Assembly: GCA_037445085.1 (NCBI GenBank) | Contig: JBBILG010000030.1 | Coordinates: forward strand, 1 to 19,082 | Direction of reading: 5' to 3' | Source: JBBILG01 sp037445085 | GTDB lineage: Bacteria; Pseudomonadota; Gammaproteobacteria; Burkholderiales; Methylophilaceae | DNA: 19,082 nt | Shown: positions 1 to 7,901 of the stretch, one piece after another | Position numbering within the stretch: position 1 is the first letter of the stretch | Layout: each line of letters begins with the position of its first letter | The notes under the pieces: generated by a model | Told to the model about the DNA's origin: nothing | What the model saw: the letters and a program-made list of their open reading frames with translations, nothing else | The model's database searches: none | Translations under genes and position numbers: made by a program

Positions 1-55
1 TCCAGGATGCACGTGTCAAATATGCCGCTTAATACTATTTGCTGGCCGGATCAAT

Positions 56-90
56 GGTTCTTAGAACCTGTCGCGGATGGGTTCTGAACC
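56..90. repeat. Two tandem GGTTC palindromes downstream of fdxA
   Basis: GGTTCTTAGAACC (56-68) and GGTTCTGAACC (80-90) are perfect inverted repeats around a single T, spaced 24 bases start to start. CCTGTC (67-72) and GACAGG (95-100) form a further inverted pair spanning the second palindrome. No T run follows on the fdxA strand, so a simple terminator is not obvious. The remainder of 1-124 shows no gene. Confidence 0.5.
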
Positions 91-124
91 GGGTGACAGG
101 ACGTCAGGGATTCCTTAGCGGGGG

Positions 125-448
125 CTATTCGATCAGCATGCTGCGCTTGTCCTGCATGCCGTTGTACTTGTCCGCCTCGGGCAACGGCTCCTTCTTGGCG
201 GTGATGGTGGGCCACATCTTGGCCAGGCGCGCGTTGAGCTCGATGTATTCCTGCTGGTCCGCCGGCACGTCATCCTCGGCAAAGATGGCCTCCGCCGGGC
301 ATTCCGGCACGCACAGGGTGCAGTCGATGCATTCATCGGGATCGATGGCGAGGAAGTTGGGGCCTTCCACGAAGCAATCCACCGGACAGACGTCCACGCA
401 GTCGGTGTATTTGCACTGGATGCAGTTTTCGGTAACGACGTAGGTCAT
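125..448 (-). CDS. fdxA: Seven-iron ferredoxin FdxA ([3Fe-4S][4Fe-4S])
   Basis: A 107-residue ferredoxin, a small cytoplasmic electron carrier. Cysteines at 9, 12, 17, 21, 25, 40, 43, 46 and 50 fit the Azotobacter FdI-type seven-iron pattern. By analogy C9, C17 and C50 would hold the [3Fe-4S] cluster and C21, C40, C43 and C46 the [4Fe-4S] cluster. The acidic C-terminal extension after residue 55 and the overall length are normal for the family. GGAG (456-459 on the plus strand, read on the minus strand) lies seven bases before the ATG and supports the start. The gene is last in the minus-strand cys gene run, 72 bases after cysN. It may supply electrons to the sulfite or APS reductase encoded upstream. 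That role is inferred from position only. Confidence 0.93.
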   Translation of the reverse strand: MTYVVTENCIQCKYTDCVDVCPVDCFVEGPNFLAIDPDECIDCTLCVPECPAEAIFAEDDVPADQQEYIELNARLAKMWPTITAKKEPLPEADKYNGMQDKRSMLIE

Positions 449-520
449 GGGTGCACTCCAAATAATCAGCCGAGATTCTAGCAGATCGGCCTGACGAATG
501 GCAGGCGCCAGGCCGCGCGC

Positions 521-1801
521 TCATCCGGCGATCATGCCGGCTCCGACCGTGTTGTTGGTTGTCTCGTCGATGACGATGAAGGCGCCGGTGGCACGGTTTC
601 TTTCGTAGGGATCGACGAACAGCGGCTGGGCGAGCCGCAGGCTGATGCGCGCGATGTCGTTCATCGCCAACCCATCGGCAGGCTGCCGCTCCAGGCTGTT
701 CACATCGACGCGGTATGCGATGCCACCGACCCTGGCCTTGGATTCGCGCGTGGTGTGACGCACGAGGTAGGTGCGGGCAGGGGAGAGCGGCGTCTCGGAA
801 AGCCAGCAGATCATGGCATCGAGCTGTCTGACCGATTCCGGCGGCTCGCCCGGGCGGACAATCATGTCGCCGCGCGAGATGTCGATCTCGTCTTCCAGCA
901 GCAAGGTCACGGACTGCTCGTGGATGGCCTGTTGCAGCCTCTCGTTGCCGATCTGGATGCTCCGGATGCGCGAGGTGCGGCCCGCGGGCAGCACCAGGAC
1001 ATCGTCGCCGACGCGGATGGAGCCCGACTCGACGCGCCCCATGAAGCCGCGGAAATCGTGCAGTTGCGGATCGTCCGACGCCTGCGGGCGGCACACGAAC
1101 TGCACCGGGAAACGGAATTCCTCCGGGCGTTCGGTATGTTCCGCGGGTGCCGCTTCCAGCAGTTCCAGCAGGGTGGGGCCGCGGTACCAGGGCATGTTTT
1201 CGCCGCGCTCCACGATCATGTCGCCGTTGAGCGCGGACATGGGGATGAAGCACACGTCGTGGCCGTCGCGCTGCAGGCCGATGCCTTCCGCGAAGGCCAG
1301 GTAATCGGCGCGTATCCGTTCGAACGTGGCCTGATCATGGTCCACCAGGTCCATCTTGTTGACCGCCACCACGATGTGCGGAATACCGACCAGGCGGGCG
1401 AGATAGGAGTGGCGGCGGGTTTGCGTGAGCACGCCCTTGCGCGCGTCGATCAGGATGATGGCGAGGTTGGCCGTGGATGCGGCGGTCACCATGTTGCGGG
1501 TATACTGCTCGTGGCCGGGTGCGTCCGCGATGATGTACTTGCGCGTGCCGGTGCTGAAGTAGCGGTAGGCGACATCGATGGTGATGCCCTGTTCCCGCTC
1601 CGCCTGCAGGCCGTCGGTGAGCAGGGACAGATCCACGGCCTCGAGCCCGCGCTTTTTCGAGGTGCGCTCGATCTGGGTGAGAGTATCGGCGAGTATGGCC
1701 TTGGTGTCGAACAGCAGGCGGCCGATCAGCGTGCTCTTGCCATCGTCCACGCTGCCGCAGGTCATGAAGCGCAGCAGACCATTGTCCTGGCGGGTGCTCA
1801 T
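521..1801 (-). CDS. cysN: Sulfate adenylyltransferase subunit 1 (GTPase) CysN
   Basis: A 426-residue GTP-dependent regulatory subunit of ATP sulfurylase. With CysD it forms adenosine 5'-phosphosulfate (APS) from sulfate and ATP, using GTP hydrolysis to drive the reaction. The elongation-factor-like G domain is clear: P-loop GSVDDGKST at 16-24, DAPGH at 93-97 and NKMD at 148-151, followed by translation-factor-type beta-barrel domains. The length is that of a stand-alone CysN, with no fused APS kinase (CysC) domain. That fits the APS-type CysH encoded upstream. The ATG shares one base with the stop codon of cysD (TGATG), so the two subunits are probably translationally coupled. Confidence 0.96.
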   Translation of the reverse strand: MSTRQDNGLLRFMTCGSVDDGKSTLIGRLLFDTKAILADTLTQIERTSKKRGLEAVDLSLLTDGLQAEREQGITIDVAYRYFSTGTRKYIIADAPGHEQYTRNMVTAASTANLAIILIDARKGVLTQTRRHSYLARLVGIPHIVVAVNKMDLVDHDQATFERIRADYLAFAEGIGLQRDGHDVCFIPMSALNGDMIVERGENMPWYRGPTLLELLEAAPAEHTERPEEFRFPVQFVCRPQASDDPQLHDFRGFMGRVESGSIRVGDDVLVLPAGRTSRIRSIQIGNERLQQAIHEQSVTLLLEDEIDISRGDMIVRPGEPPESVRQLDAMICWLSETPLSPARTYLVRHTTRESKARVGGIAYRVDVNSLERQPADGLAMNDIARISLRLAQPLFVDPYERNRATGAFIVIDETTNNTVGAGMIAG

Positions 1802-2736
1802 CAGAAATATCCTTCCTTCTTGCGCTGTTCCATCGAGGCTTCGGAGGTCTGGTCGTCGAGGCGCGTCGCGCCGCGTTCGGTGATGGTGGTGGTCGCGGTC
1901 TCCAGCACGATTCCGGCCAGCGTATGGGCGTCCGACTCCACCGGGGCGGTGCAGGTGACATCGCCGACGGTGCGGAAGCGCACCTTCTTCCTGATGACCT
2001 GTTCGCCCGGCCTCGGCCGGTTGAGGATTTCGCCGCTGGCGAGCTGCACGTTGACGGGAAAGATGGCGCCGCCGCGCATCACCACGTCGCGCTCATGGGC
2101 GAAATAGATGCCGGGCAGCGCCAGGTTTTCCCGCTCGATATACTGCCAGACATCCATCTCGGTCCAGTTGGAAATGGGGAAGGCGCGGATGTTCTCGCCC
2201 CTGTGGACGCGGGCGTTGTAGAGATTCCACAGTTCCGGGCGCTGATTCTTGGGATCCCACTGGCCGAACTCGTCGCGGAAGCTCATGATGCGTTCCTTGG
2301 CGCGTGCCTTTTCCTCGTCGCGGCGGGCGCCGCCGATGCAGCAGTCGAACTCGAACTCGGCGATGGCTTCCAGCAGGGTCACGGACTGATGCTTGTTGCG
2401 CGATTCGTTCTCGTGCTTGAGCACCACGGTGCCGCGCTTCATGGAGTCTTCCACCGAGCGCACGATCAGCCGCTCGCCCAGCCCGGCGGCACGCCGGTCG
2501 CGGAACTCGACGACTTCCCGGTAGTTGTGGCCGGTGTCGATGTGCATCAGCGGGAAGGGGAACCTGCCCGGCCGGAATGCCTTCTCCGCAATACGCAACA
2601 GACAGATGGAATCCTTGCCGCCGGAGAACAGCAGCACCGGGCGTTCGCACTGGCCGGCCACTTCGCGCATGATGTGGATGGCCTCGGCTTCCAGCCAGTC
2701 GAGATGGGACAGGGTTTGGCGTGTCAGGGTCGTCAT
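1801..2736 (-). CDS. cysD: Sulfate adenylyltransferase subunit 2 CysD
   Basis: A 311-residue catalytic subunit of ATP sulfurylase, which adenylates sulfate to APS in the cytoplasm. The PP-loop pyrophosphatase motif SGGKDS is at 38-43. The protein begins with the family-typical pattern of a short polar start and then SHLDWLEAEAI. A second conserved stretch, GGARRDEEKARAKER, follows the lone CCIGG segment. The length is normal. It lies 64 bases after cysH and overlaps cysN by one base, forming a cysDN pair. No internal promoter is obvious in the short gap to cysH. Confidence 0.96.
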   Translation of the reverse strand: MTTLTRQTLSHLDWLEAEAIHIMREVAGQCERPVLLFSGGKDSICLLRIAEKAFRPGRFPFPLMHIDTGHNYREVVEFRDRRAAGLGERLIVRSVEDSMKRGTVVLKHENESRNKHQSVTLLEAIAEFEFDCCIGGARRDEEKARAKERIMSFRDEFGQWDPKNQRPELWNLYNARVHRGENIRAFPISNWTEMDVWQYIERENLALPGIYFAHERDVVMRGGAIFPVNVQLASGEILNRPRPGEQVIRKKVRFRTVGDVTCTAPVESDAHTLAGIVLETATTTITERGATRLDDQTSEASMEQRKKEGYF

Positions 2737-2800
2737 GTTGTCGTATTGCCGGATCAGCGCGGCCGCGGCACCTGGTCGCGCGCGGGCCGCATTGCTGGGT

Positions 2801-3496
2801 TCATTTCGCAGCGGCCTTCACATGCAGGCCGCACTCTTTCGTATCGGCGTTTTCCCACCACCAGCGTCCGGCGCGGATATCCTCGCCCGCCGCGATGGCC
2901 CGCGTGCATGGCGCGCAACCGATGCTGGGGTAATGCCGGTCGTGCAGGGCGTTGTAGGGGACGTCATGGTCACGGATGTACTGCCAGACTTCCTTGTCCG
3001 TCCATTCGGCGAGCGGGTTGAACTTGTGGAGGCCGTGGTCGGTATCCCATTCCTGCACCGGCATGTCCTGGCGCGTCACCGCCTGGCTGCGGCGCATGCC
3101 GGTGATCCAGGCCTGCTTGCCGGCCAGCGCGCGCGTGAGCGGCTCCACCTTGCGGATGGCGCAGCACTGCTTGCGCAGTTCCACGCTGTCGTAGAAGGCG
3201 TTGATGCCGTGCTTTTCCACATACTGCTGGATGGACTGCGCCTGCGGGTAATAGACCTTGATGACGAGCCTGTCGCCATAGAGCCGCTGCACCTTGGCGA
3301 GCAGGTCGTAGGTTTCCGGGTTCAGACGCCCGGTATCCAGCGAGAAGATGCCGATGCCGGGCGCATGCCGGGCGATCAGGTCGGTGAGCACCATGTCCTC
3401 GGCGCCCAGGCTGCTGGCCAACGCGGCAGGACTGAACTCGTCCTGGATGCGCTCCAGCAGCACGGCGGCGGCGGCGATCCTGGATTGCAGTTCCAT
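2801..3496 (-). CDS. cysH: Iron-sulfur adenylylsulfate (APS) reductase CysH
   Basis: A 231-residue cytoplasmic reductase of the CysH/PAPS-reductase family, which releases sulfite from the activated sulfate. C111-C112 and C194-x2-C197 form the CC...CxxC signature of the [4Fe-4S] enzymes that act on APS. The nucleophilic cysteine is C222 in the C-terminal ECGLH motif. The iron-sulfur signature, together with a CysN lacking a kinase domain and no cysC nearby, points to a direct APS route rather than PAPS. The ATG at 3496 is chosen because it overlaps the DUF934 stop codon (TGATG) and starts the normal family N-terminus. A longer in-frame reading up to 3577 adds only arginine-rich, non-homologous sequence. 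Confidence 0.94.
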   Translation of the reverse strand: MELQSRIAAAAVLLERIQDEFSPAALASSLGAEDMVLTDLIARHAPGIGIFSLDTGRLNPETYDLLAKVQRLYGDRLVIKVYYPQAQSIQQYVEKHGINAFYDSVELRKQCCAIRKVEPLTRALAGKQAWITGMRRSQAVTRQDMPVQEWDTDHGLHKFNPLAEWTDKEVWQYIRDHDVPYNALHDRHYPSIGCAPCTRAIAAGEDIRAGRWWWENADTKECGLHVKAAAK

Positions 3497-4158
3497 CAGT
3501 CCACCTCGTCCTCGCGCGCCGCCTGCAACCTGGGCGCCGCTGCGCCATGGTAGCCGACGCGGGCATGGCGGCGCCACACTGGCAGCGGGTTGTCCACCGC
3601 GCCCTGGTAAGGCTCGCTGAAGTCGCGCAGGCTGGCCAGCGCCTCCGCGGCGCTGCGGTCGCGACGGATCAGGTAGGCGTTGAAGCCGCAGCGCTTCATA
3701 TAGAACAACTGGTCGCGCAGCACGTCGCCGATGGCGCGGATTTCGTTTCTGTAGCCGTAGCGGATGCGCAGCAAGGTGGCGATGGTGAAGCCGCGGCCAT
3801 CGGCGAAGCGCGGGAAATGGACGGCGATCACCGGCAGCGCGTTGAGGTCGTCCACGCTGGCGACCAGGTCTTCCACGAGCTCATGGGTTTGCATCCAGAT
3901 ACCGAGTTCGCCGGCGGCGAGGCGGGGCAGCAGTTCCTGGCTGCGCGCCCGCCAGACGGCAAGCGGCACCAGCACATGGCCTAGGGGCGGAATGACGGCG
4001 GCGGCGACCTGTTCCGGCGTGGCGGCGGGTTCTCCAGTGAGCTTGAACACCACCACCTTGCCGGCCTGCTTGCGCACGGTTTCCTCGGCGGGGGCGGGCA
4101 GGGCGACCAGGGTCCAGGTATCCGGCACCACGGCGCCGTTCTTGATCAGGTTGGACAT
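3496..4158 (-). CDS. DUF934 protein associated with sulfite reductase
   Basis: A 220-residue protein of the DUF934 family. The family is commonly encoded directly after the siroheme sulfite reductase in beta- and gammaproteobacterial cys operons, and is often annotated as an oxidoreductase possibly involved in sulfite reduction. The conserved core HFPRFADGRGFT, followed by the RYGYRNEIRAIGD and FYMKRCGFNAY patterns, is clear. I see no signal peptide, membrane span or metal-binding cysteine cluster, so it is probably cytoplasmic. Its ATG overlaps the cysI stop and its stop overlaps the cysH start, so it is embedded in the operon. An accessory role for CysI is likely from context. The biochemical function is not shown by sequence. 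Confidence 0.92.
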   Translation of the reverse strand: MSNLIKNGAVVPDTWTLVALPAPAEETVRKQAGKVVVFKLTGEPAATPEQVAAAVIPPLGHVLVPLAVWRARSQELLPRLAAGELGIWMQTHELVEDLVASVDDLNALPVIAVHFPRFADGRGFTIATLLRIRYGYRNEIRAIGDVLRDQLFYMKRCGFNAYLIRRDRSAAEALASLRDFSEPYQGAVDNPLPVWRRHARVGYHGAAAPRLQAAREDEVD

Positions 4159-5825
4159 CAGGCGACCTCCTGGACCCTGTCGTAGACGCGCGCCTTGAAT
4201 GGCGCCGGCCCGATGCGGCGCAGGGTGTCGATGAAACGCTCCTCCGGCGTGCGCTCTTCGAGATAGGTCTCGATCAGCCGCTCGATCACGCCCGGCACTT
4301 CGCTGGCGGCGAACGACGGGCCGATCACGGAGCCGATCGCAGCCTCGTTGCCTTGGCTGCCGCCCAGGGTGATCTGGTACCACTCGGAGCCATCCTTGTC
4401 CACGCCGAGCACGCCGATGTGGGCGACATGGTGGTGGCCGCACGAGTTCATGCAGCCGGAGATGTTGAGATCCAGCTCGCCGATGTCGTGCAGGTAGTCG
4501 AGGTCGTCGAACCTGCGCTGGACGGCCTCGGCAATGGGAATGGATTTGGCATTCGCCAGGCTGCAGAAATCGCCGCCCGGGCAGCAGATGATGTCGGTGA
4601 GCAGGCCGGTGTTGGGCGTGGCAAGGCCGTGCGCGCGGGCTTCCTGCCACAGCGCAGGAAGGCTGGCGAGCTTCACGTCGGCGAGGATGAGGTTCTGCTC
4701 GTGGGAGACGCGCAGTTCGCCGAAGGAATAGCGGTCGGCGAGGTCGGCCGCGGCATCCATCTGCCGGTCGGTGATATCGCCGGGCGCCACGCCGGTGGGC
4801 TTGAGCGACAGCGTCACGGCACGGTAGCCGGGCACCCTGTGCGGGTGCACGCAGCGCTTGACCCAGGCGGCAAAAGCGCGATCCCCGGCGAGATGGCGGT
4901 CGGGCTCGGCGCTGTGATCTTCCAGGATTTCATGATCGCGGCGGCGGAAAAAGCTCGCCACGCGCTCGAATTCGGCCTCGGTGATGGTGCTGGGGCCATC
5001 CTTGAGGTGCGCCCATTCCGCTTCGACCTGGCGCGCGAACTCCTCGGCGCCGAGCGCCTTGACCAGAATCTTGATGCGCGCCTTGAAAGCGTTGTCGCGC
5101 CGCCCGTAACGGTTGTAGACCCGCAGGATGGCCTCGACATAGGTCAGCATGTGCTGCCATTCCAGGTGTTCGCGGATCAGGCTGCCGATCATTGGCGTGC
5201 GGCCGAGGCCGCCGCCCACCCAGACCTGTAGGGATATCCTGCCGACATCGTCCAGATGGCAGCCCAGGCCGATGTCATGCACCTGCACCACGGCGCGATC
5301 GTCCAGCGCGCCGTTGATGGCGATCTTGAACTTGCGTGGCAGATAGGCGAATTCCGGATGGAACGAGCTCCACTGGCGCAGGATTTCCGCCAGCGGGCGC
5401 GGGTCGACCACTTCGTCCGGCGCCACGCCGGCAAACTGATCGGTGGTGATGTTGCGCACGCAACTGCCGGAGGTCTGGATGGCGTGCATCTGCACCGTGG
5501 CCAGATCGGCCAGGATATCCGGCACGCGCTCGAGCTGCGGCCAGTTAAACTGGATGTCCTGGCGCGTGGTGAAGTGGGCATAACCCTTGTCGTAGCGGCG
5601 CGCGATGTCCGCCAGCTTGCGCATCTGGCGCGAACCGAGCAGGCCGTAGGGAATGGCGACGCGCAGCATGGGGGCATGACGCTGGATGTAGAGCCCGTTC
5701 TGCAGGCGCAGCGGCCGGAACTCGTCGTCCGTCAGCTCGCCCGCCAGATAGCGGCGCGTCTGGTCGCGGTACTGGGCGACGCGCTCGTCGATCAGGCGCT
5801 GGTCGATGTCATCGTAGATATACAT
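4158..5825 (-). CDS. cysI: Siroheme/[4Fe-4S] sulfite reductase CysI
   Basis: A 555-residue assimilatory sulfite reductase hemoprotein that carries out the six-electron reduction of sulfite to sulfide. Two ferredoxin-like substrate-domain repeats are present, with TRQDIQFNW at 87-95. The cofactor cysteines are C415-x5-C421 and C458-x3-C462, the usual pattern for the coupled siroheme and [4Fe-4S] centre. The N-terminus (MYIYDD, then RPLRLQNGLYIQRHAPMLR) matches the single-gene beta/Pseudomonas-type CysI. No NADPH flavoprotein subunit gene (cysJ) is nearby, so electrons may come from ferredoxin. The start at 5825 is chosen over 5885 because the extra 20 residues do not resemble the family. It is the first gene of the operon, downstream of a good promoter. 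An assignment to assimilatory nitrite reductase is less likely given the neighbours. Confidence 0.93.
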   Translation of the reverse strand: MYIYDDIDQRLIDERVAQYRDQTRRYLAGELTDDEFRPLRLQNGLYIQRHAPMLRVAIPYGLLGSRQMRKLADIARRYDKGYAHFTTRQDIQFNWPQLERVPDILADLATVQMHAIQTSGSCVRNITTDQFAGVAPDEVVDPRPLAEILRQWSSFHPEFAYLPRKFKIAINGALDDRAVVQVHDIGLGCHLDDVGRISLQVWVGGGLGRTPMIGSLIREHLEWQHMLTYVEAILRVYNRYGRRDNAFKARIKILVKALGAEEFARQVEAEWAHLKDGPSTITEAEFERVASFFRRRDHEILEDHSAEPDRHLAGDRAFAAWVKRCVHPHRVPGYRAVTLSLKPTGVAPGDITDRQMDAAADLADRYSFGELRVSHEQNLILADVKLASLPALWQEARAHGLATPNTGLLTDIICCPGGDFCSLANAKSIPIAEAVQRRFDDLDYLHDIGELDLNISGCMNSCGHHHVAHIGVLGVDKDGSEWYQITLGGSQGNEAAIGSVIGPSFAASEVPGVIERLIETYLEERTPEERFIDTLRRIGPAPFKARVYDRVQEVA

Positions 5826-5883
5826 GGCAATCCATGTGGACAAAACCGAACGGAGATGGTGGTTTCGTGGGTCGAATGGCGCC

Positions 5884-5912
5884 ACTATAACAGCGCGACT
5901 TTTGAATGAAAA
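5884..5912 (-). promoter_or_regulatory. Probable sigma70 promoter of the cys operon
   Basis: Read on the minus strand, TTTTCA (5912-5907, 4 of 6 to TTGACA) is followed after exactly 17 bases by TATAGT (5889-5884, 5 of 6 to TATAAT). Transcription would start near 5877, leaving an untranslated leader of roughly 50 bases before cysI. The palindromes at 5934-5954 lie about 57-77 bases upstream of this start. That is a usual activator position for CysB-type regulators. The assignment rests on consensus matching only. Confidence 0.55.
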
Positions 5913-5933
5913 ATATTATGTTATTCTAGTTGG

Positions 5934-5954
5934 ATAACTTTTGGTTATAACCAA
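5934..5954. promoter_or_regulatory. Overlapping palindromes, candidate CysB-type operator
   Basis: Two inverted repeats overlap here: ATAAC-N5-GTTAT (5934-5948) and the perfect 14-base palindrome TTGGTTATAACCAA (5941-5954). They sit in an AT-rich island between the divergent cysI and LysR-type regulator genes. They are upstream of the cysI promoter and immediately before the regulator's ribosome-binding site. LysR-type proteins bind such dyads, so this could serve both activation of cysI and autoregulation. Binding is inferred, not shown. Confidence 0.5.
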
Positions 5955-5961
5955 ATACCTC

Positions 5962-5967
5962 AGGAGA
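5962..5967 (+). promoter_or_regulatory. Ribosome-binding site fixing a GTG start
   Basis: AGGAGA lies six bases before GTG at 5974. This supports GTG as the regulator's start instead of the TTG at 5941, which falls inside the palindrome. Confidence 0.75.
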
Positions 5968-5973
5968 TGGCTC

Positions 5974-6900
5974 GTGAAACTGCATCAGTTGCGCTACATC
6001 CGTGAAGTGGCGCGCCGGCATCTCAACGTTTCCGCCGCGGCGGAAGTCCTGCACACCTCGCAGCCCGGCATCAGCAAGCAGATCCAGTTGCTGGAGGAAG
6101 AACTGGGGCTGCAAATCTTCCGGCGCAACGGCAAGCGCCTCGTCGGCATCACCGAACCGGGCCGCGCCATCCTGGAGCTCGCAGAAAACGTGATGCGCGG
6201 GATGGAAAGCATCAAGCGCGTGGGGGAAGAGTTCGTGCGCAACGACAGCGGCACCCTGACCATCGCCACCACCCACAGCCAGGCACGCTACCGGCTGCCG
6301 CCGGCGGTGACGGCGTTCGTGGAACAATATCCCGGGGTGCGCCTGACCATCCACCAGGGCAATCCCACCCAGGTGGCGGAGCAGGTGGTGCACGGCGAGG
6401 CCGACATCGGCATCGCCACCGAACGCATTGGCGACTACCGCGAGCTGGTCTGTCTTCCGTATTATCAGTGGAACCGCTGCGTGGTGGTACCGCACGGCCA
6501 CCCGCTGCTCGGCGACCAGCCGCTCACGCTGGAAAAAATTGCCGGCTACCCGGTGGTGACCTACGATTTCGCCTTCACCGGCGGCTCGCTGATGACGCGC
6601 ACGTTTGCCGAGCATGGGCTGCAGCCCAACTTCGTGCTGACCGCCATCGATGCCGACGTGATCAAGACCTACGTGGTCCTCGGCCTGGGCATCGGCCTGC
6701 TCGCCAACATGGCCTACGATCCCGTGCGCGACAAGGAACTCGCCATGATAGACGCGAGCCACCTGTTCCCCGACAGCACCACGCTGATCGGGATACGCCG
6801 GGATGTCTATTTCCGCGGCTATGTCTATGATTTTATCCACATGCTGGCGCCGCATCTGGACCGCGCCGCCGTGGAAACGGCGCTGCAGCCTCGCGCTTAA
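5974..6900 (+). CDS. cysB: LysR-family regulator of the CysB/Cbl group
   Basis: A 308-residue transcription regulator. The N-terminal winged helix-turn-helix starts KLHQLRYI and contains SAAAEVLHTSQPGISKQIQ, with EEELGLQIFRRNGKR in the wing region, all characteristic of CysB. The remaining roughly 220 residues form the periplasmic-binding-protein-like effector domain that in CysB senses O-acetylserine or N-acetylserine; TTHSQARYRLP and the TGGSLMTRTF region are family-like. It is divergent from the cys operon and is its likely activator under sulfur limitation. The GTG start is supported by AGGAGA at 5962-5967. CysB and its paralogue Cbl cannot be separated by eye, so the symbol is provisional. 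The gene converges with the channel gene, with only 16 bases between their stop codons. Confidence 0.9.
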   Translation: MKLHQLRYIREVARRHLNVSAAAEVLHTSQPGISKQIQLLEEELGLQIFRRNGKRLVGITEPGRAILELAENVMRGMESIKRVGEEFVRNDSGTLTIATTHSQARYRLPPAVTAFVEQYPGVRLTIHQGNPTQVAEQVVHGEADIGIATERIGDYRELVCLPYYQWNRCVVVPHGHPLLGDQPLTLEKIAGYPVVTYDFAFTGGSLMTRTFAEHGLQPNFVLTAIDADVIKTYVVLGLGIGLLANMAYDPVRDKELAMIDASHLFPDSTTLIGIRRDVYFRGYVYDFIHMLAPHLDRAAVETALQPRA

Positions 6901-6916
6901 CTGTTTTCAGCAGGCT

Positions 6917-7826
6917 TTATCCCCGACCTTTCCTGTCCGCGCCGAGGAAGGCCTCCATGCGCGTCTGCTCGCGCGGCCGGTGCTGGCCGCGCAGGTAGAT
7001 GAGATAGTACATGCCGGCCACCAGCACGGTGCCGCCCACCATATTGCCCAAGGTCACCGCCGCGATGTTGCGGAAAAAACCCGTCCCGTCCAACTGCGCG
7101 AGCGCTTCGGGCGCCAGCCCCGCGGCGGCCACGATGGCCGGATCAGCCGCGGCGAGAAAACCCATGGGGATGAAGAACAGGTTGGCGATGCTGTGCTCGA
7201 ATCCCATGTTGACGAAGGCGGAAATGGGAAAAACGATGCAGAGCACGCGGTCCGCCACGGTGCGGGCGGCGTAGCACAGCCAGATGGCAAGGCAGACCAG
7301 ACTGTTGCACAGGATGCCCTTGAAGAAGGCTTCCCAGAAGGGCAGGCCTGTCTTGTGGACGGCGATCTTGAGCGCCTGGACGCCGTAGCCCAGCTCGACC
7401 GCCTGCAGGATGCCGGACAGGTAGGCGAGTGTCACGGCCGCCAGGCAACCGATCAGGTTGGCAACGTAGATCCATGCCCAGTTGCGCAGCACGGCACGAG
7501 TTTTCACCTTACCCTGCGCCCAGGCCATGGCGATCAGGTTGTTGCTGGTGAACAGTTCGGCACCGCCGACGATGATCAGGATCAGGCCCAGGCAAAACAG
7601 CAGCGAGGCAACGATGCGCGGCAGATCCTGCGCCAGGCCCATGGTGTAGTTCATGGCACCGAAGGAAATGAAGGCGCCGGCCATGATGCCCAGTCCCACC
7701 ATGGGCACCGTTCCCATGCGTGCCTNNNNNNNNNNNNNNNNNNNNNACCCCCGCGGTTTCCACCCGGTAGGCCATCTGGGTGGGGGTGTAGGCGTCTATG
7801 GAACCATCCTGCAGATTGTCGGACAT
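6917..7826 (-). CDS. Formate/nitrite transporter (FNT) family channel, interrupted by Ns
   Basis: An inner-membrane channel of the FocA/NirC/hydrosulfide-channel family, with six predicted membrane segments. Visible signatures are GAELFTSNN (the Thr-containing loop), KGILCNSLVCLAIW, FEHSIANLFFIPMG (with the conserved pore histidine) and LGNMVGGTV. The N-terminus MSDNLQDG, then TPTQMAYRVETAG, is family-like and starts at 7826. The Ns at 7726-7746 split it, and the two halves are in different frames as printed (910 bases in total, not a multiple of three). The gap size is therefore probably a placeholder, not a real mutation. The substrate could be formate, nitrite or hydrosulfide. A neighbouring sulfur-assimilation locus makes hydrosulfide worth considering but does not prove it. 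Confidence 0.85.
7726..7746. other. Assembly gap (21 Ns)
   Basis: Twenty-one consecutive Ns lie inside the FNT channel gene. The flanking coding frames differ by one base across the run. The true missing length should leave remainder 2 on division by 3 if the gene is intact. Confidence 0.98.
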
Positions 7827-7860
7827 CGCCAGATCCTTCTTCCATGGGAAAAATGGCGCG

Positions 7861-7867
7861 TATTATA
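7861..7867. promoter_or_regulatory. Possible shared -10 region of divergent genes
   Basis: The 75 bases between the divergent FNT and DUF302 genes contain TATTATA. It reads TATTAT on the plus strand (7861-7866) and TATAAT on the minus strand (7867-7862). On the minus strand it would start transcription roughly 25-30 bases before the FNT start codon. No convincing -35 element is seen on either strand. Confidence 0.3.
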
Positions 7868-7901
7868 AGTGAACTCGCAGCGCGCAGAAGGAAGCCGATC
7901 C

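Noticed and set aside
755..3553. Long plus-strand open frames (755-2107, 1924-3021, 2525-3553) opposite the cys genes
   Set aside because: They are antisense shadows of cysN, cysD and cysH, with His/Val/Gly-rich translations and no domain.
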